DNA of 64,000 nt, taken from contig NZ_CP040272.1 in NCBI RefSeq assembly GCF_013393905.1, forward strand, positions 3,530,001 through 3,594,000, read 5' to 3'. The notes below the pieces were generated by a model. The model searched no databases and was not told the origin of the DNA. It saw nothing but the letters and a program-made list of their open reading frames with translations. Both the position numbers and the translations under genes were made by a program. Shown piece after piece: positions 23,744 through 32,641 of this stretch. How positions within the stretch are numbered: the stretch's first letter is position 1; each line of letters begins with the position of its first letter. This stretch comes from Nostoc sp. C052. GTDB lineage: Bacteria; Cyanobacteriota; Cyanobacteriia; Cyanobacteriales; Nostocaceae.

Positions 23744-23816
23744 AGTCCTGTAACTCAATTGGTAGAGTGTCTTCCTTACAAGAAGAATGTTGCGGGTTCA
23801 ATTCCTGCCAGGACTA
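23744..23816 (+). tRNA. trnV: tRNA-Val (TAC), array gene 24
   Basis: Acceptor AGTCCTG/CAGGACT, anticodon arm TCTTC CTTACAA GAAGA, T-loop TTCAATT, CCA templated at 23817-23819. Confidence 0.9.
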
Positions 23817-23825
23817 CCAAATATT

Positions 23826-23899
23826 GGGAGTGTAGCTCAATGGAATAGAGCTTCGAGTTTCTACCTCGAAAGTTGTGGGTTCAAGTCCTACCATTCCCG
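23826..23899 (+). tRNA. trnR: tRNA-Arg (TCT), array gene 25
   Basis: Acceptor GGGAGTG/CATTCCC, anticodon arm TCGAG TTTCTAC CTCGA, T-loop TTCAAGT, discriminator G. Confidence 0.88.
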
Positions 23900-23997
23900 C
23901 CTAAACAAGTCAAAAGTTAAAAGTCAAAAGTCAAAAGAATGAATTTAATATTTCTCTTTCTTTTTAGTTTTTACTTTGCTCTTTTTACTTATTTGAT

Positions 23998-24071
23998 GGG
24001 GTCATAGCTCAAATGGCTAGAGCGCCTGCCTTGCAAGCAGGAGGTTATGGGTTCAATTCCCATTGATTCCA
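23998..24071 (+). tRNA. trnA: tRNA-Ala (TGC), array gene 26
   Basis: Acceptor GGGGTCA/TGATTCC (two G-T pairs), anticodon arm CCTGC CTTGCAA GCAGG, T-loop TTCAATT. A 98-nt spacer with short AAAAGTC-type repeats precedes it. Confidence 0.9.
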
Positions 24072-24076
24072 CTGAT

Positions 24077-24151
24077 GGTATCTGAAGCCAAAGTGGTCGA
24101 GGCGCTGGTTTGTGGAACCAGTCATAGCGGGTTCAAGTCCCGTCAGATACC
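24077..24151 (+). tRNA. trnH: tRNA-His (GTG), array gene 27
   Basis: Eight-pair acceptor GGTATCTG/CAGATACC including the extra G(-1) typical of His tRNA, anticodon arm CTGGT TTGTGGA ACCAG, T-loop TTCAAGT. Confidence 0.88.
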
Positions 24152-24158
24152 CCTGAAT

Positions 24159-24241
24159 GGAAGATGCTGCTGAATGGACGGCAACCAAGCTTGAACCTTG
24201 GAGTACGGGCAACTGTAGGGGTTCGATTCCTCCATCTTCCT
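24159..24241 (+). tRNA. trnS: tRNA-Ser (TGA), array gene 28
   Basis: Class II: acceptor GGAAGAT/ATCTTCC, anticodon arm CCAAG CTTGAAC CTTGG, a long variable arm and T-loop TTCGATT. The T-stem has one mismatch. Confidence 0.85.
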
Positions 24242-24245
24242 CTTT

Positions 24246-24319
24246 TCCACCTGGAGCCGAAAAGCGAGGCGCTGTGCTGATAACACAGAAATAGGAGGGG
24301 CAGTACCTCCCCGGTGGAT
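24246..24319 (+). tRNA. tRNA-Ile-like (GAT), array gene 29, abnormal T-arm
   Basis: Anticodon arm CTGTG CTGATAA CACAG. Acceptor TCCACC/GGTGGA. T stem GGAGG/CCTCC encloses GGCAGTA, which lacks the TTC motif. Probably degenerate. Confidence 0.65.
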
Positions 24320-24398
24320 TTATATCTAGTGTTGGTGTTACAAAGCTTGCGATATAAGCATACGATCGCACTTGCTCATTTCTTTTTCAAATTAACCA

Positions 24399-24469
24399 GG
24401 GTGGTTGGCATACCGGCTGTGCAGCGGGCTTTTAACCCGCAGAAATAGGTTCGACCCCTATACCACCCA
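24399..24469 (+). tRNA. trnK: tRNA-Lys (TTT), array gene 30
   Basis: Acceptor GGGTGGT/ACCACCC, anticodon arm GCGGG CTTTTAA CCCGC, T-loop TTCGACC. Last gene of the array, 22 bp before the IS982-type element. Confidence 0.88.
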
Positions 24470-24535
24470 TTAAACAATTAAAAATTAAAAATTACGCCTA
24501 ATGTGAATTAGAAAAAAGGCGGGAGAAGTAAGAAG

Positions 24536-25498
24536 ATGAAAGTTACCAGCTTTTCAACTCAGACTTCCCCCATGAATAGCATAGACTTTGGAACGCTATT
24601 AACGACAATCTTTGTAGTGGTAGATGATTGGTATCAAAAGCAAGTAAAAAAGACAACGCTCCTAAAACCAGGAGTTAAAGTAAGAATGAGCGATAGTGAA
24701 ATCATGACACTAGCACTGGTAATGGATTATTTGCCTTTTCCGGGAGAAACACAGTTTCTGGGTTTTATCCGAGGAAATTACTTTGAATGGTTTCCCAATT
24801 TACTTGACCAAAGTCAATTCAATCGTCGCTTACGTAAGTTGGATGGAATGTTAGAAAACTTACGCCGTAGTTGGGTAGAGCAATTGGTTGGAGAAAGTGA
24901 AAAATATTTCCTTCTCGACACCAAACCATTACCAGTATTAGGACTCAAACGTGACAAGCGACATAGTGATTTTGCCGCAAATGCTACTCCTGGTTGGTGT
25001 GCCGCTAGAGAAATGCGTTATTTTGGCTACAAGCTAGTTATGCTGTCAACGTGGAATGGAATCCCCATTGCTTATGATATAGTGCCTGCTAATACAGATA
25101 AAAGAATTGCTGCTGATGGTGTTCTGGAGATGGTTAGCGCTAGTGATATTTACGCAGACAAAGGATTTATCTCTGCCGATTGGCAGGCCGCGATGCCTAC
25201 GGCGGGCTTCGCCTACGCTCGTCGCACTGGTAATCGAATCTGGACACTCAAGCGCGATAACCAGCATCTTCAACATTCTCATGGCTTGAAGCGCTTTATT
25301 AGTCGTGTTCGCCAGCGTGTAGAAGGTGTTTTTCACGAAATTCAAAACACTGGCCGTAATCCCGAACGCTTACTCAACAAAACTGTTGATGGCTTTTGTG
25401 TACATATTGCAGCCAAGATTGCATCTCATACTCTGCGTTTGTTGCTCCGTCGCCGTTTTGGTATTGATGTTCTCACTTTCCAGTCTCAACCTGTTTAA
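24536..25498 (+). CDS. IS982-type transposase, with an in-frame repeat insertion
   Basis: 320 residues of the DDE superfamily. Catalytic candidates are Asp in FLLDTKPLPV, Asp in IYADKGF and Glu in RQRVEGVFHEI. At 25190-25218 the 29-nt palindromic repeat is inserted and read in frame as AAMPTAGFAYA (about residues 218-228), between the second Asp and the Glu. The frame stays open, so the protein may still be made; its activity is uncertain. Confidence 0.92.
   Translation: MKVTSFSTQTSPMNSIDFGTLLTTIFVVVDDWYQKQVKKTTLLKPGVKVRMSDSEIMTLALVMDYLPFPGETQFLGFIRGNYFEWFPNLLDQSQFNRRLRKLDGMLENLRRSWVEQLVGESEKYFLLDTKPLPVLGLKRDKRHSDFAANATPGWCAAREMRYFGYKLVMLSTWNGIPIAYDIVPANTDKRIAADGVLEMVSASDIYADKGFISADWQAAMPTAGFAYARRTGNRIWTLKRDNQHLQHSHGLKRFISRVRQRVEGVFHEIQNTGRNPERLLNKTVDGFCVHIAAKIASHTLRLLLRRRFGIDVLTFQSQPV
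25190..25218. repeat. 29-nt palindromic dispersed repeat inside the transposase gene
   Basis: GCGATGCCTACGGCGG then GCTTCGCCTACGC. Same family and length as 22910-22938 and 38789-38817. Confidence 0.88.
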
Positions 25499-25586
25499 TT
25501 CACATTAGGCGTAATTAAGAATTAAAAATTGCAATCTTTGTTAGCCTTTTAGCAATTGCTAATATACAACTTGAATGCACGTTGGG

Positions 25587-26675
25587 TTATGAATAGCAAC
25601 TAGCGATCGCTAGGTGAGCATGTTGCAATAATACATCTTTATCCAAAGCATGTATGGGATATTGCGGTGTTACTGCCAGTAGTTTCTCAATTCTTTCTCT
25701 GGCTGCTTCTACCACTGCTTCATCTAAGCTACCGTTACTGAGCGAATCAGCAAAATCTTCAGCAATCCGATAAGTTCTTTCTAAAGATGATGAGTTGATA
25801 TTGCGCGAAACAATAAACAAGTCACAGCCTGCATTAAATGACCGCGCCACAGTACCAGCTTTCATAAAAATATCTGAGATCGCTTTCATATCCAAATCAT
25901 CAGATACAACTACTCCCTCAAAGCCAAGTTCCTCTCTAAGTATGGTTTGGAGGATAGCCTGAGAAAGGGTTCCTGGCACATCAGGATCTATTTTGGGAAA
26001 TAAGATATGGACAGTCATCATCAAAGGAATCTGTACTTCGATTAAAGCTTTGAAGGGTATAAGTTCTCGAAGTCGCAGGTCTTCTAGAGTTAAATTCAGT
26101 ATTGGTAGCTCAATATGAGAGTCCCTGCTGGTGTCTCCATGTCCGGGGAAGTGTTTGGCGCATCCCAAAATTCCTGAATCTCGAAGTCCAAGGTAATAGT
26201 CACGGGCACCTTGAGCAGCAGTTTCGGGAGTGTTACCAAAAGCGCGAGGCCCAATCACTGGGTTGTCGGGATGGGAAAAAATATCGGCTACGGGTGCCCA
26301 AGATAAATTTATTCCCAGTGATTTTAGTTCTACTGCTGTGGCTTTTGCTACTTCATAAGCGTGCGATCGCAGCAACAACCCATAAGGAAAGCGGGTAATT
26401 GGTAGTGGTGTACGAATTACACGACCTCCTTCATGATCGAGAGTCATGAACATAGAATCACGTTCAGTATATTCTCGTATCTGGTTATTTAAATCCTTGA
26501 AGCTTTCCAGCCAAACCTGATATGGGGTGCCATCCAAAAAGTTCTTAGCAAAAAAGATCGCCCCAATCGGTTTCAATTCATTGAGTGCGCGTTTATCGTC
26601 ATCGCTTAATGTCGTGCCGGAAATACCTAAAATCAGGTGATTTCCAAAGCGCTTTAGCTCCTGCGATACACTCAT
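25587..26675 (-). CDS. nagZ: Glycoside hydrolase family 3 beta-N-acetylhexosaminidase (NagZ-like)
   Basis: 362 residues, cytosolic. The GH3 signature CAKHFPGHGDTSRDSHIELP carries the KH and GHG residues of NagZ-type enzymes, and the nucleophile Asp occurs in VVVSDDLDMKAIS. The N-terminal LDHEGGRVIR segment is also typical. It removes GlcNAc from muropeptides during cell-wall recycling. Length matches the single-domain bacterial NagZ (about 340-360). Confidence 0.88.
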   Translation of the reverse strand: MSVSQELKRFGNHLILGISGTTLSDDDKRALNELKPIGAIFFAKNFLDGTPYQVWLESFKDLNNQIREYTERDSMFMTLDHEGGRVIRTPLPITRFPYGLLLRSHAYEVAKATAVELKSLGINLSWAPVADIFSHPDNPVIGPRAFGNTPETAAQGARDYYLGLRDSGILGCAKHFPGHGDTSRDSHIELPILNLTLEDLRLRELIPFKALIEVQIPLMMTVHILFPKIDPDVPGTLSQAILQTILREELGFEGVVVSDDLDMKAISDIFMKAGTVARSFNAGCDLFIVSRNINSSSLERTYRIAEDFADSLSNGSLDEAVVEAARERIEKLLAVTPQYPIHALDKDVLLQHAHLAIASCYS

Positions 26676-27075
26676 AATCTTTTACCTATAAGTTGTGCGG
26701 TAAACAACTTGGTTGTTCAACCTAGAGGACATAGAGGACATAAAGTTTTATCCTACACCTTATGGGAAGCGGAAAGTTTTCCAAGTAGTTTTAAGCAATA
26801 CTCCAGATATTTCCTCAAAGTAAATACACGAATTAGCAAATAAATCAACTACTTTCAGATCATATTTGGGATTAACCTATTTTCACTCAAAGGAAATACT
26901 TTTGTTTGCCTAAATTTCTTCTATGTAAAGATAGATGAAATGCTCGCTCAAACCTATTGCCAACAATGGTATTAACAATTTGTTCGGGTAGGTGCGAGTA
27001 GGTAAAATTCCCTTTGGTAAAAGTTTTTTGGGGAAGCGATCGCACAATCACTGCCAAATGTAACGGATTGCAACG
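26676..27075. other. Divergent intergenic region nagZ-crtP
   Basis: No coding frame or clear structure was seen. One HIP1 octamer occurs near 27037-27043. Confidence 0.5.
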
Positions 27076-27081
27076 TATAAT
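27076..27081 (+). promoter_or_regulatory. Candidate -10 element of crtP
   Basis: A perfect TATAAT 47 bases before the crtP start. No good -35 hexamer lies at the right distance. Confidence 0.4.
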
Positions 27082-27127
27082 GAGAACGATAAAACGGTTA
27101 AGAAATATTGAAGAGCAGTAGGGTTAC

Positions 27128-28567
27128 ATGCGAGTAGCGATCGCGGGAGCGGGACTAGCAGGACTTTCCTGCGCGAAATATCTTACGGACGCAGGCCACA
27201 CACCCATTGTCTTGGAACGTCGAGACGTTCTAGGCGGTAAAGTGGCTGCATGGAAAGATGCTGATGGAGACTGGTACGAAACAGGTCTGCACATCTTTTT
27301 TGGCGCATATCCCAATATGTTGCAGTTATTCAAAGAACTGGATATTGAAGATCGATTGCAGTGGAAAGAACACACAATGATCTTCAACCAGCCGGATGCA
27401 CCAGGTACTTACAGTCGCTTTGATTTCCCCGATTTGCCAGCACCGATTAATGGTATAGTGGCAATTCTGCGAAACAACGACATGCTGACATGGCCAGAAA
27501 AAATCCGCTTTGGCATCGGATTATTGCCGGTCATGATTCAGGGGCAAAAGTACGTTGAAGAAATGGACAAATATTCCTGGACAGATTGGCTGCGTAAACA
27601 CAACATACCAGAACGGGTCAATAAAGAAGTTTTTATTGCCATGGCCAAGTCGCTGAACTTCATCGACCCAGATGAAATTTCGGCAACCATTCTTTTAACT
27701 GCCCTCAATCGTTTCCTCCAGGAAAAAAATGGCTCGAAAATGGCCTTTCTGGATGGTTCGCCAACAGAACGATTGTGTCAGCCCCTAGTGGATTACATCA
27801 CCGAACGCGGTGGAGAAGTCCGCTTGAATGCCCCTTTAAAAGAGATTTTGCTAAACGCCGATGGTAGCGTCAAAGGTTACTTGATGCGGGGGTTGAATGG
27901 GGATAAAGATGAAGTTTTCACGGCGGATTTGTATGTATCGGCTATGCCGGTTGACCCTCTGAAGGTGATTTTGCCAGCACCTTGGAAAGAAATGGAGTTT
28001 TTCCAAAAGCTAGAAGGCTTAGAAGGCGTGCCTGTGATTAACGTGCATTTGTGGTTTGATCGTAAACTTACGCAAATTGATCACTTGCTATTCTCGCGAT
28101 CGCCCCTCCTCAGCGTTTATGCTGATATGAGCAATACCTGCCGTGAATACGCCAACCCCGAACGCTCGATGCTGGAATTAGTTCTAGCGCCGGCAAAAGA
28201 TTGGATTGCCAAATCCGATGAGGAGATTGTGGCTGCCACTATTGCCGAGTTAGAAAAACTCTTCCCCGACCACTTTGGGGGAGACAATCCAGCAACATTG
28301 CTGAAATCTCATGTGGTGAAAACGCCCCGTTCAGTTTACAAAGCGACCCCTGGTCGTCAACAGTACCGTCCCTCGCAAACAACCCCCATTAGTAACTTCT
28401 ATCTCTCAGGGGATTACACCATGCAACGCTACTTAGCCAGTATGGAAGGTGCCGTACTTTCTGGTAAGCTAACAGCGCAGGCGATTTCTGAGGCCCTCCC
28501 GGTAGCAAATTCCTCAAACCTGCAAACGCTCACCCGACCGCCCGCAACGAATGCTGCAACTGCCTGA
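27128..28567 (+). CDS. crtP: 15-cis-phytoene desaturase, plant/cyanobacterial type
   Basis: 479 residues. The N-terminal dinucleotide-binding motif VAIAGAGLAGLSCAKYL is followed by the VLERRDVLGGKVAAW block. The C-terminal LSGDYTMQRYLASMEGAVLSGK is the FAD/substrate motif of plant-type PDS. It performs two desaturations of phytoene to zeta-carotene, passing electrons to plastoquinone at the membrane. crtB overlaps its 3' end by 17 bp, so the first two committed carotenoid steps are one transcription unit. Confidence 0.97.
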   Translation: MRVAIAGAGLAGLSCAKYLTDAGHTPIVLERRDVLGGKVAAWKDADGDWYETGLHIFFGAYPNMLQLFKELDIEDRLQWKEHTMIFNQPDAPGTYSRFDFPDLPAPINGIVAILRNNDMLTWPEKIRFGIGLLPVMIQGQKYVEEMDKYSWTDWLRKHNIPERVNKEVFIAMAKSLNFIDPDEISATILLTALNRFLQEKNGSKMAFLDGSPTERLCQPLVDYITERGGEVRLNAPLKEILLNADGSVKGYLMRGLNGDKDEVFTADLYVSAMPVDPLKVILPAPWKEMEFFQKLEGLEGVPVINVHLWFDRKLTQIDHLLFSRSPLLSVYADMSNTCREYANPERSMLELVLAPAKDWIAKSDEEIVAATIAELEKLFPDHFGGDNPATLLKSHVVKTPRSVYKATPGRQQYRPSQTTPISNFYLSGDYTMQRYLASMEGAVLSGKLTAQAISEALPVANSSNLQTLTRPPATNAATA

Positions 28568-29483
28568 TTCCCCGCCGCGCATGAAAACGCTGGTCTCTGT
28601 AGACGAGTCATACAAACTTTGTCGGCATCTCACAGCAAAGTATGCCAAGACTTTTTACCTGGGTACTTTGCTGATGAGTCCGGTAAAACGTCAATCTATT
28701 TGGTCAATTTACGCTTGGTGTCGCCGTACAGATGAATTAGTGGATGGTCCCGCATCTGCTATTACCACGCCAGAAACCCTAGACCTATGGGAACAGCAGC
28801 TGGAATCGATTTTTGCGGGGCGTCCATTAGAAAATTACGATGTAGCTTTAGTTGATACCCTCCAGCGCTTTCCGATGGACATCCAACCCTTTCGGGATAT
28901 GATTGCCGGTCAGCGCATGGACTTATATCGCAGTCGTTATGAAACCTTTGAGGATTTATACCTCTACTGTTACCGCGTTGCTGGTACTGTTGGTTTGATG
29001 TCAACATCCGTTATGGGTGTGGATAACACCATATATGCAGCACCGTGGCGGCAAAATAAACAACCTTATGTTCCCATAGAAGAAGCGATCGCTCTCGGAA
29101 TTGCCAATCAACTTACCAACATCCTGCGGGATGTGGGAGAAGATGCCAAACGGGGGCGGATTTACATTCCCCTTGAGGACTTGGCAAAATTCAACTATAC
29201 CGAGCAAGACTTCTTCAAAGGTGTGGTAGACGATCGTTGGCGAGCATTAATGCGCTTTCAAATTGACCGAGCCCGCCAATTTTATACCACATCCGACCAG
29301 GGAATTACTTATTTAGCATCCGATGCCCGTTGGCCTGTGTGGGCAGCATCAATGCTGTACGGTCAAATTTTAGAGGCGATTGAACGCAACGATTACGATG
29401 TATTCAGTCAGCGGGCTTTCGTTCCCCAGTGGAAAAAGTTACGCACTTTGCCCATAGCTTGGATGCGATCGCAAGTCCTTTAA
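28551..29483 (+). CDS. crtB: 15-cis-phytoene synthase
   Basis: 310 residues from ATG 28551, which overlaps crtP; ATG 28581 is an alternative. The two Asp-rich motifs are RRTDELVDG and NILRDVGEDAKRGRIYIP. They bind Mg and geranylgeranyl diphosphate. The enzyme condenses two GGPP molecules into phytoene, the substrate of the upstream CrtP. YCYRVAGTVGLM is a further family signature. Confidence 0.97.
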   Translation: MLQLPDSPPRMKTLVSVDESYKLCRHLTAKYAKTFYLGTLLMSPVKRQSIWSIYAWCRRTDELVDGPASAITTPETLDLWEQQLESIFAGRPLENYDVALVDTLQRFPMDIQPFRDMIAGQRMDLYRSRYETFEDLYLYCYRVAGTVGLMSTSVMGVDNTIYAAPWRQNKQPYVPIEEAIALGIANQLTNILRDVGEDAKRGRIYIPLEDLAKFNYTEQDFFKGVVDDRWRALMRFQIDRARQFYTTSDQGITYLASDARWPVWAASMLYGQILEAIERNDYDVFSQRAFVPQWKKLRTLPIAWMRSQVL

Positions 29484-29580
29484 AAAATTAGTCATTTGTC
29501 CCTAGTCCTTAGTCCTCAGTGTTTTATAAATAACCAAAGACTAATCACAAATGACCAATGACAAATGACTATTGACTCTT
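29484..29580. repeat. Short tandem repeats (CAnnTGn heptamer type)
   Basis: Copies of AGTCATTTGTCCCTAGTCC-like heptamers on both strands. Their inverted order can fold into a hairpin after crtB. Confidence 0.7.
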
Positions 29581-29616
29581 AAAAGCAAGTCTGGTAACAT
29601 TGATATTCGTGAGTCA

Positions 29617-29708
29617 GGAGAGGTGGCTGAGTGGTCGAAAGCGGCAGATTGCTAATCTGTTGTACGGCAGGCAACTCCGTACCGAGGGTTCGAATCCCTC
29701 CCTCTCCG
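29617..29708 (+). tRNA. trnS: tRNA-Ser (GCT), stand-alone
   Basis: Canonical 92-nt class II tRNA: acceptor GGAGAGG/CCTCTCC, anticodon arm GCAGA TTGCTAA TCTGT, variable arm TACGG...CCGTA, T-loop TTCGAAT, discriminator G, no templated CCA. The array copy at 21437 has the same anticodon but other arms. Confidence 0.97.
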
Positions 29709-29821
29709 TTTTTCGGCTTTTGATACACGGAGAATATTCTGTGTACAAAAAAATTACTAATATCGGCGTAAATATTTCTACTCCCAAAGATGGATGATAT
29801 GATTTATCCTTTGGAGTCTTG

Positions 29822-29866
29822 ATAAGATCCAGCTAAGTTAAAAACCTAGTTTGGATCTTATTTTTA
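29822..29866 (+). terminator. Terminator between tRNA-Ser and the ABC binding protein gene
   Basis: ATAAGATCCA pairs with TGGATCTTAT over a 20-nt loop and is followed by TTTT. It probably ends the tRNA-Ser transcript; an attenuator role for the next gene is possible. Confidence 0.65.
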
Positions 29867-29899
29867 GGCTCCTAAATATCTGAGGAGTGAAAGAAATTT

Positions 29900-31222
29900 A
29901 TGAAAAAAATTAGCGCCGCCTTAGCCTTAAGTCTAGCTACCCTAGCAACTGGGTTTCTAGTTGGGGCTTGTGGTGATAACAGTACCCCTAACAGCACAGC
30001 TACCAACGGCAGCACCGCTACCCCAGCGGCAAACTCAACTACTACAAGTAGCGCTAAAGGGTTAAAAATTGGTTCCCTGCTACCGACAACAGGCGACTTG
30101 GCTTCTGTGGGACAGCAGATGCTAGGCTCAGTACCTTTACTAGTCGATACAGTCAACGCTTGCGGTGGAGTGAATGGGGAACCTGTTACCTTGGTGCAAG
30201 TAGACGACCAAACTGACCCGAAAGCTGGAGCTGCCGGCATGACCAAACTAGCAACTTTAGATAAAGTAGCAGGTGTAGTTGGTTCCTTTGCCAGTAGCGT
30301 TTCAAGTGCAGCAGTCTCCATTGCTACGCCGAATAAAGTTATGCTGGTTTCCCCTGGTAGTACCAGTCCTGTATTTACCGAAAAAGCCCAAAAAGGTGAC
30401 TATAAAGGCTTTTGGGCGCGTACTGCTCCCCCCGATACCTACCAAGCATTAGCTTTAGCCCAACTTGCCAGAAAAAAAGGTTTCAAGCGAGTTTCTACAG
30501 TCGTGATTAATAACGACTATGGCGTTGGTTTTGAAAAAGCATTCGTGCAAACCTTTGAAAAATTGGGTGGAACCATCGTTAATAAAGATAAGCCTGTCCG
30601 CTACGACCCAAAAGCTCAGACATTTGATACAGAGGCGGCTGCTGCATTTGCAGGTAAGCCAGATGCAGTCCTGGCAGTACTCTACGCGGAAACTGGTAGT
30701 CTGTTCCTAAAGGCCGCCTATCAGCAAGGTGTGGCGAAGGGAGTACAAATTCTGCTGACAGATGGGGTAAAATCACCGACTTTTCCCGAACAAGTTGGTA
30801 AAGGCAGTGATGGTAAATATATTTTAACTGGAGCGATCGGTACAGTACCCGGTTCCGATGGTAAAGCACTAGAAGCTTTCAACAAGCTATGGAAGGATAA
30901 AAAGGGTAATGAGCCAGGAGAATACGCTCCTCAAGCTTGGGATGCGGCTGCTTTATTGACATTGGCAGCGCAAGCTGCTAAAGAAAATACAGGCGTTGGC
31001 ATAGCCAGCAAAATCCGTGAAGTTTCCAATGGCCCTGGCACAGAAGTTACTGATGTCTGCGAGGGACTGAAGTTACTTAAAGATGGTAAAAAGATTAACT
31101 ACCAAGGAGCCAGTGGCAACGTAGATATTGATGCTAACGGTGATGTCGTTGGTGTTTACGATGTTTGGACGGTAGGAGACGATGGCAAAATCAAGGTAAT
31201 TGATAAAGTTACCCCTAAATAG
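29900..31222 (+). CDS. ABC transporter substrate-binding lipoprotein, branched-chain amino acid (Liv/Nat) type
   Basis: 440 residues. The lipoprotein signal ends in LVGACGDN (lipobox Cys about residue 24). A Ser/Thr/Asn/Ala-rich linker follows to about residue 53. The type I periplasmic binding fold begins at LKIGSLLPTTGDLASVGQQM. GGVNGEPVTLVQVDDQTDPK is the family signature. It should bind hydrophobic or neutral amino acids, or a related compound, for a Liv-type importer. No permease or ATPase gene is adjacent. Confidence 0.88.
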   Translation: MKKISAALALSLATLATGFLVGACGDNSTPNSTATNGSTATPAANSTTTSSAKGLKIGSLLPTTGDLASVGQQMLGSVPLLVDTVNACGGVNGEPVTLVQVDDQTDPKAGAAGMTKLATLDKVAGVVGSFASSVSSAAVSIATPNKVMLVSPGSTSPVFTEKAQKGDYKGFWARTAPPDTYQALALAQLARKKGFKRVSTVVINNDYGVGFEKAFVQTFEKLGGTIVNKDKPVRYDPKAQTFDTEAAAAFAGKPDAVLAVLYAETGSLFLKAAYQQGVAKGVQILLTDGVKSPTFPEQVGKGSDGKYILTGAIGTVPGSDGKALEAFNKLWKDKKGNEPGEYAPQAWDAAALLTLAAQAAKENTGVGIASKIREVSNGPGTEVTDVCEGLKLLKDGKKINYQGASGNVDIDANGDVVGVYDVWTVGDDGKIKVIDKVTPK

Positions 31223-31285
31223 AAAGTTAGGAGTTACGAGTTATTAAGATTAAATTCATAACTCCTAACTCCTAACTTCTAACTT
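31223..31285. terminator. Inverted short-repeat tract between convergent genes
   Basis: GTTAGGAGTTACGAGTTAT is mirrored by ATAACTCCTAACTCCTAAC. It probably terminates both flanking genes. Confidence 0.6.
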
Positions 31286-32143
31286 TTAAAGCCCATTGAA
31301 GTTGTAACCAATTCCTAACAACAAGCCCACATCAGTTTTATCGAAAAATCCTGCATTTATAGCAGCGGTTGCTGTAAATTGAGGAGTTAGAGGCACATCA
31401 ATGCCACCAGACACCAAAAAGGCGAATTTAGAGTTATCACCTGTTTTGTAAGCTGCACCCACTCCAACGTAAGGTGCGATCGCTAATGGTTCGCTAAAAG
31501 CATCTGCTGATTTGAAGGTAAAATCATAGGTGATCGGAAGCAAAATTGTCGTATTGTCCCCGAATACGGCTGAGGGTCGCACTGATATAGAATTTGTCAG
31601 TCCGATTTTGCTGACTACTGCAAAATTACCATCGCCCAAAGACGTATCACCATCACCACTCAAACCGATGTTAGCAGCGACGCCAACATAGCTGCTGCCA
31701 CCACGGGTAGTTCTACCTAAATCAATATCCGATTGCGCCACTTTGGTAGCAGATGGTTGAGCAGTTGTTTGAGAAACCGATTGAGAAGTCGGTTGTACAA
31801 CCTCAGAGGTGAGTGTCGCAGATGAGGTTGACACTGTGCCTGGAACAGGTGTAGCTATTGTGCTAGTGTTTTGCTCCATCGCAGTGTTGGGCAACTGCTG
31901 TACCTTATTTGTCGCTGTAAATGTTTCAGTTGTTTCTGTAGAGAGATTTTGGCTTTCGGCGTCTAGTTCTGGACTAAACTCGTTGGGAGACGCTACGCTT
32001 GCAGAAGGCTCGGTTAATGGCTGAATGCTCACCTTATCCACAGTCTGGGCATTTGCAGATAAGCTGCTACTCAGGAATGTAAGAGCAGCTACACTTGGCA
32101 ACCAAAAAACACCTTTACGAAGAAAAATAGTATTCACGTTCAC
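31286..32143 (-). CDS. Outer-membrane beta-barrel-like protein
   Basis: 285 residues with a signal peptide (cleavage near ANA-QTV). A low-complexity Ser/Thr/Gln/Val-rich region runs to about residue 135. The C-terminal 145 residues show alternating strands and glycines (YVGVAANIGLSG, APYVGVGAAYKTG) and end with LLLGIGYNF, a typical aromatic-ended last strand of an outer-membrane barrel. Function unknown; a small porin or surface protein is plausible. Confidence 0.7.
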   Translation of the reverse strand: MNVNTIFLRKGVFWLPSVAALTFLSSSLSANAQTVDKVSIQPLTEPSASVASPNEFSPELDAESQNLSTETTETFTATNKVQQLPNTAMEQNTSTIATPVPGTVSTSSATLTSEVVQPTSQSVSQTTAQPSATKVAQSDIDLGRTTRGGSSYVGVAANIGLSGDGDTSLGDGNFAVVSKIGLTNSISVRPSAVFGDNTTILLPITYDFTFKSADAFSEPLAIAPYVGVGAAYKTGDNSKFAFLVSGGIDVPLTPQFTATAAINAGFFDKTDVGLLLGIGYNFNGL

Positions 32144-32641
32144 TCCTAAAACAATGTTGCCACGAAAAATAAAGATTTTTGTTGATTATAAGTCAACAAA
32201 TTCGGGCAATACTCAAAATTTAACATCAAAAAATCTGTTTTTACATCCTGACTTTACTTGATTTCTCTAGTTAATATTTACTCACAAAAAATTAAATACT
32301 ATACTAATCTGAATCGTTTGTGACAAACAAGATCGCTGACTTCTCAAAGAACTCGGCGCTCTGTGAGTTGCGATTTTCACAATCAAATAAAATTGCTAGA
32401 TATTCTAAATATCCTGAATTTGATAGATGACATTAAGCAAAGAGATTATCTGTTAAGGAGGTTATAAAAATTGCGACCTCTCCCATGAAGAGAAAAAGTT
32501 TGCTTCCAGAATAGCTGCCTTCCTGTCAAAGGTGGCTTGATTGTGAAGTGATATTACGAAGCTTGCAAAAATATTTAGAAATTGTCTACAAGACAAACAT
32601 AGTTCTAACGTAGAACCTATTAGGAGAGACTTGAGGCGAAT
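32144..32641. other. Intergenic region
   Basis: AT-rich, divergent spacer between the barrel gene and the membrane protein at 32642. An 83-residue minus-strand frame here overlaps the next gene and looks like a shadow. No other feature was seen. Confidence 0.5.

Larger units (their letters stand above)
24491..25515. mobile_element. IS982-family insertion sequence
   Basis: Perfect 20-bp terminal inverted repeats: ATTACGCCTAATGTGAATTA at 24491-24510 and its complement at 25496-25515. The element is about 1.02 kb with one transposase gene whose stop codon lies inside the right repeat. It abuts the end of the tRNA array. AT-rich flanks (AATTAAAAATT) on both sides make the target duplication hard to define. 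Confidence 0.9.

Noticed and set aside
23577..24371. Minus-strand frames of 74 and 108 residues in the array
   Set aside because: Antisense of tRNA genes with no protein features.
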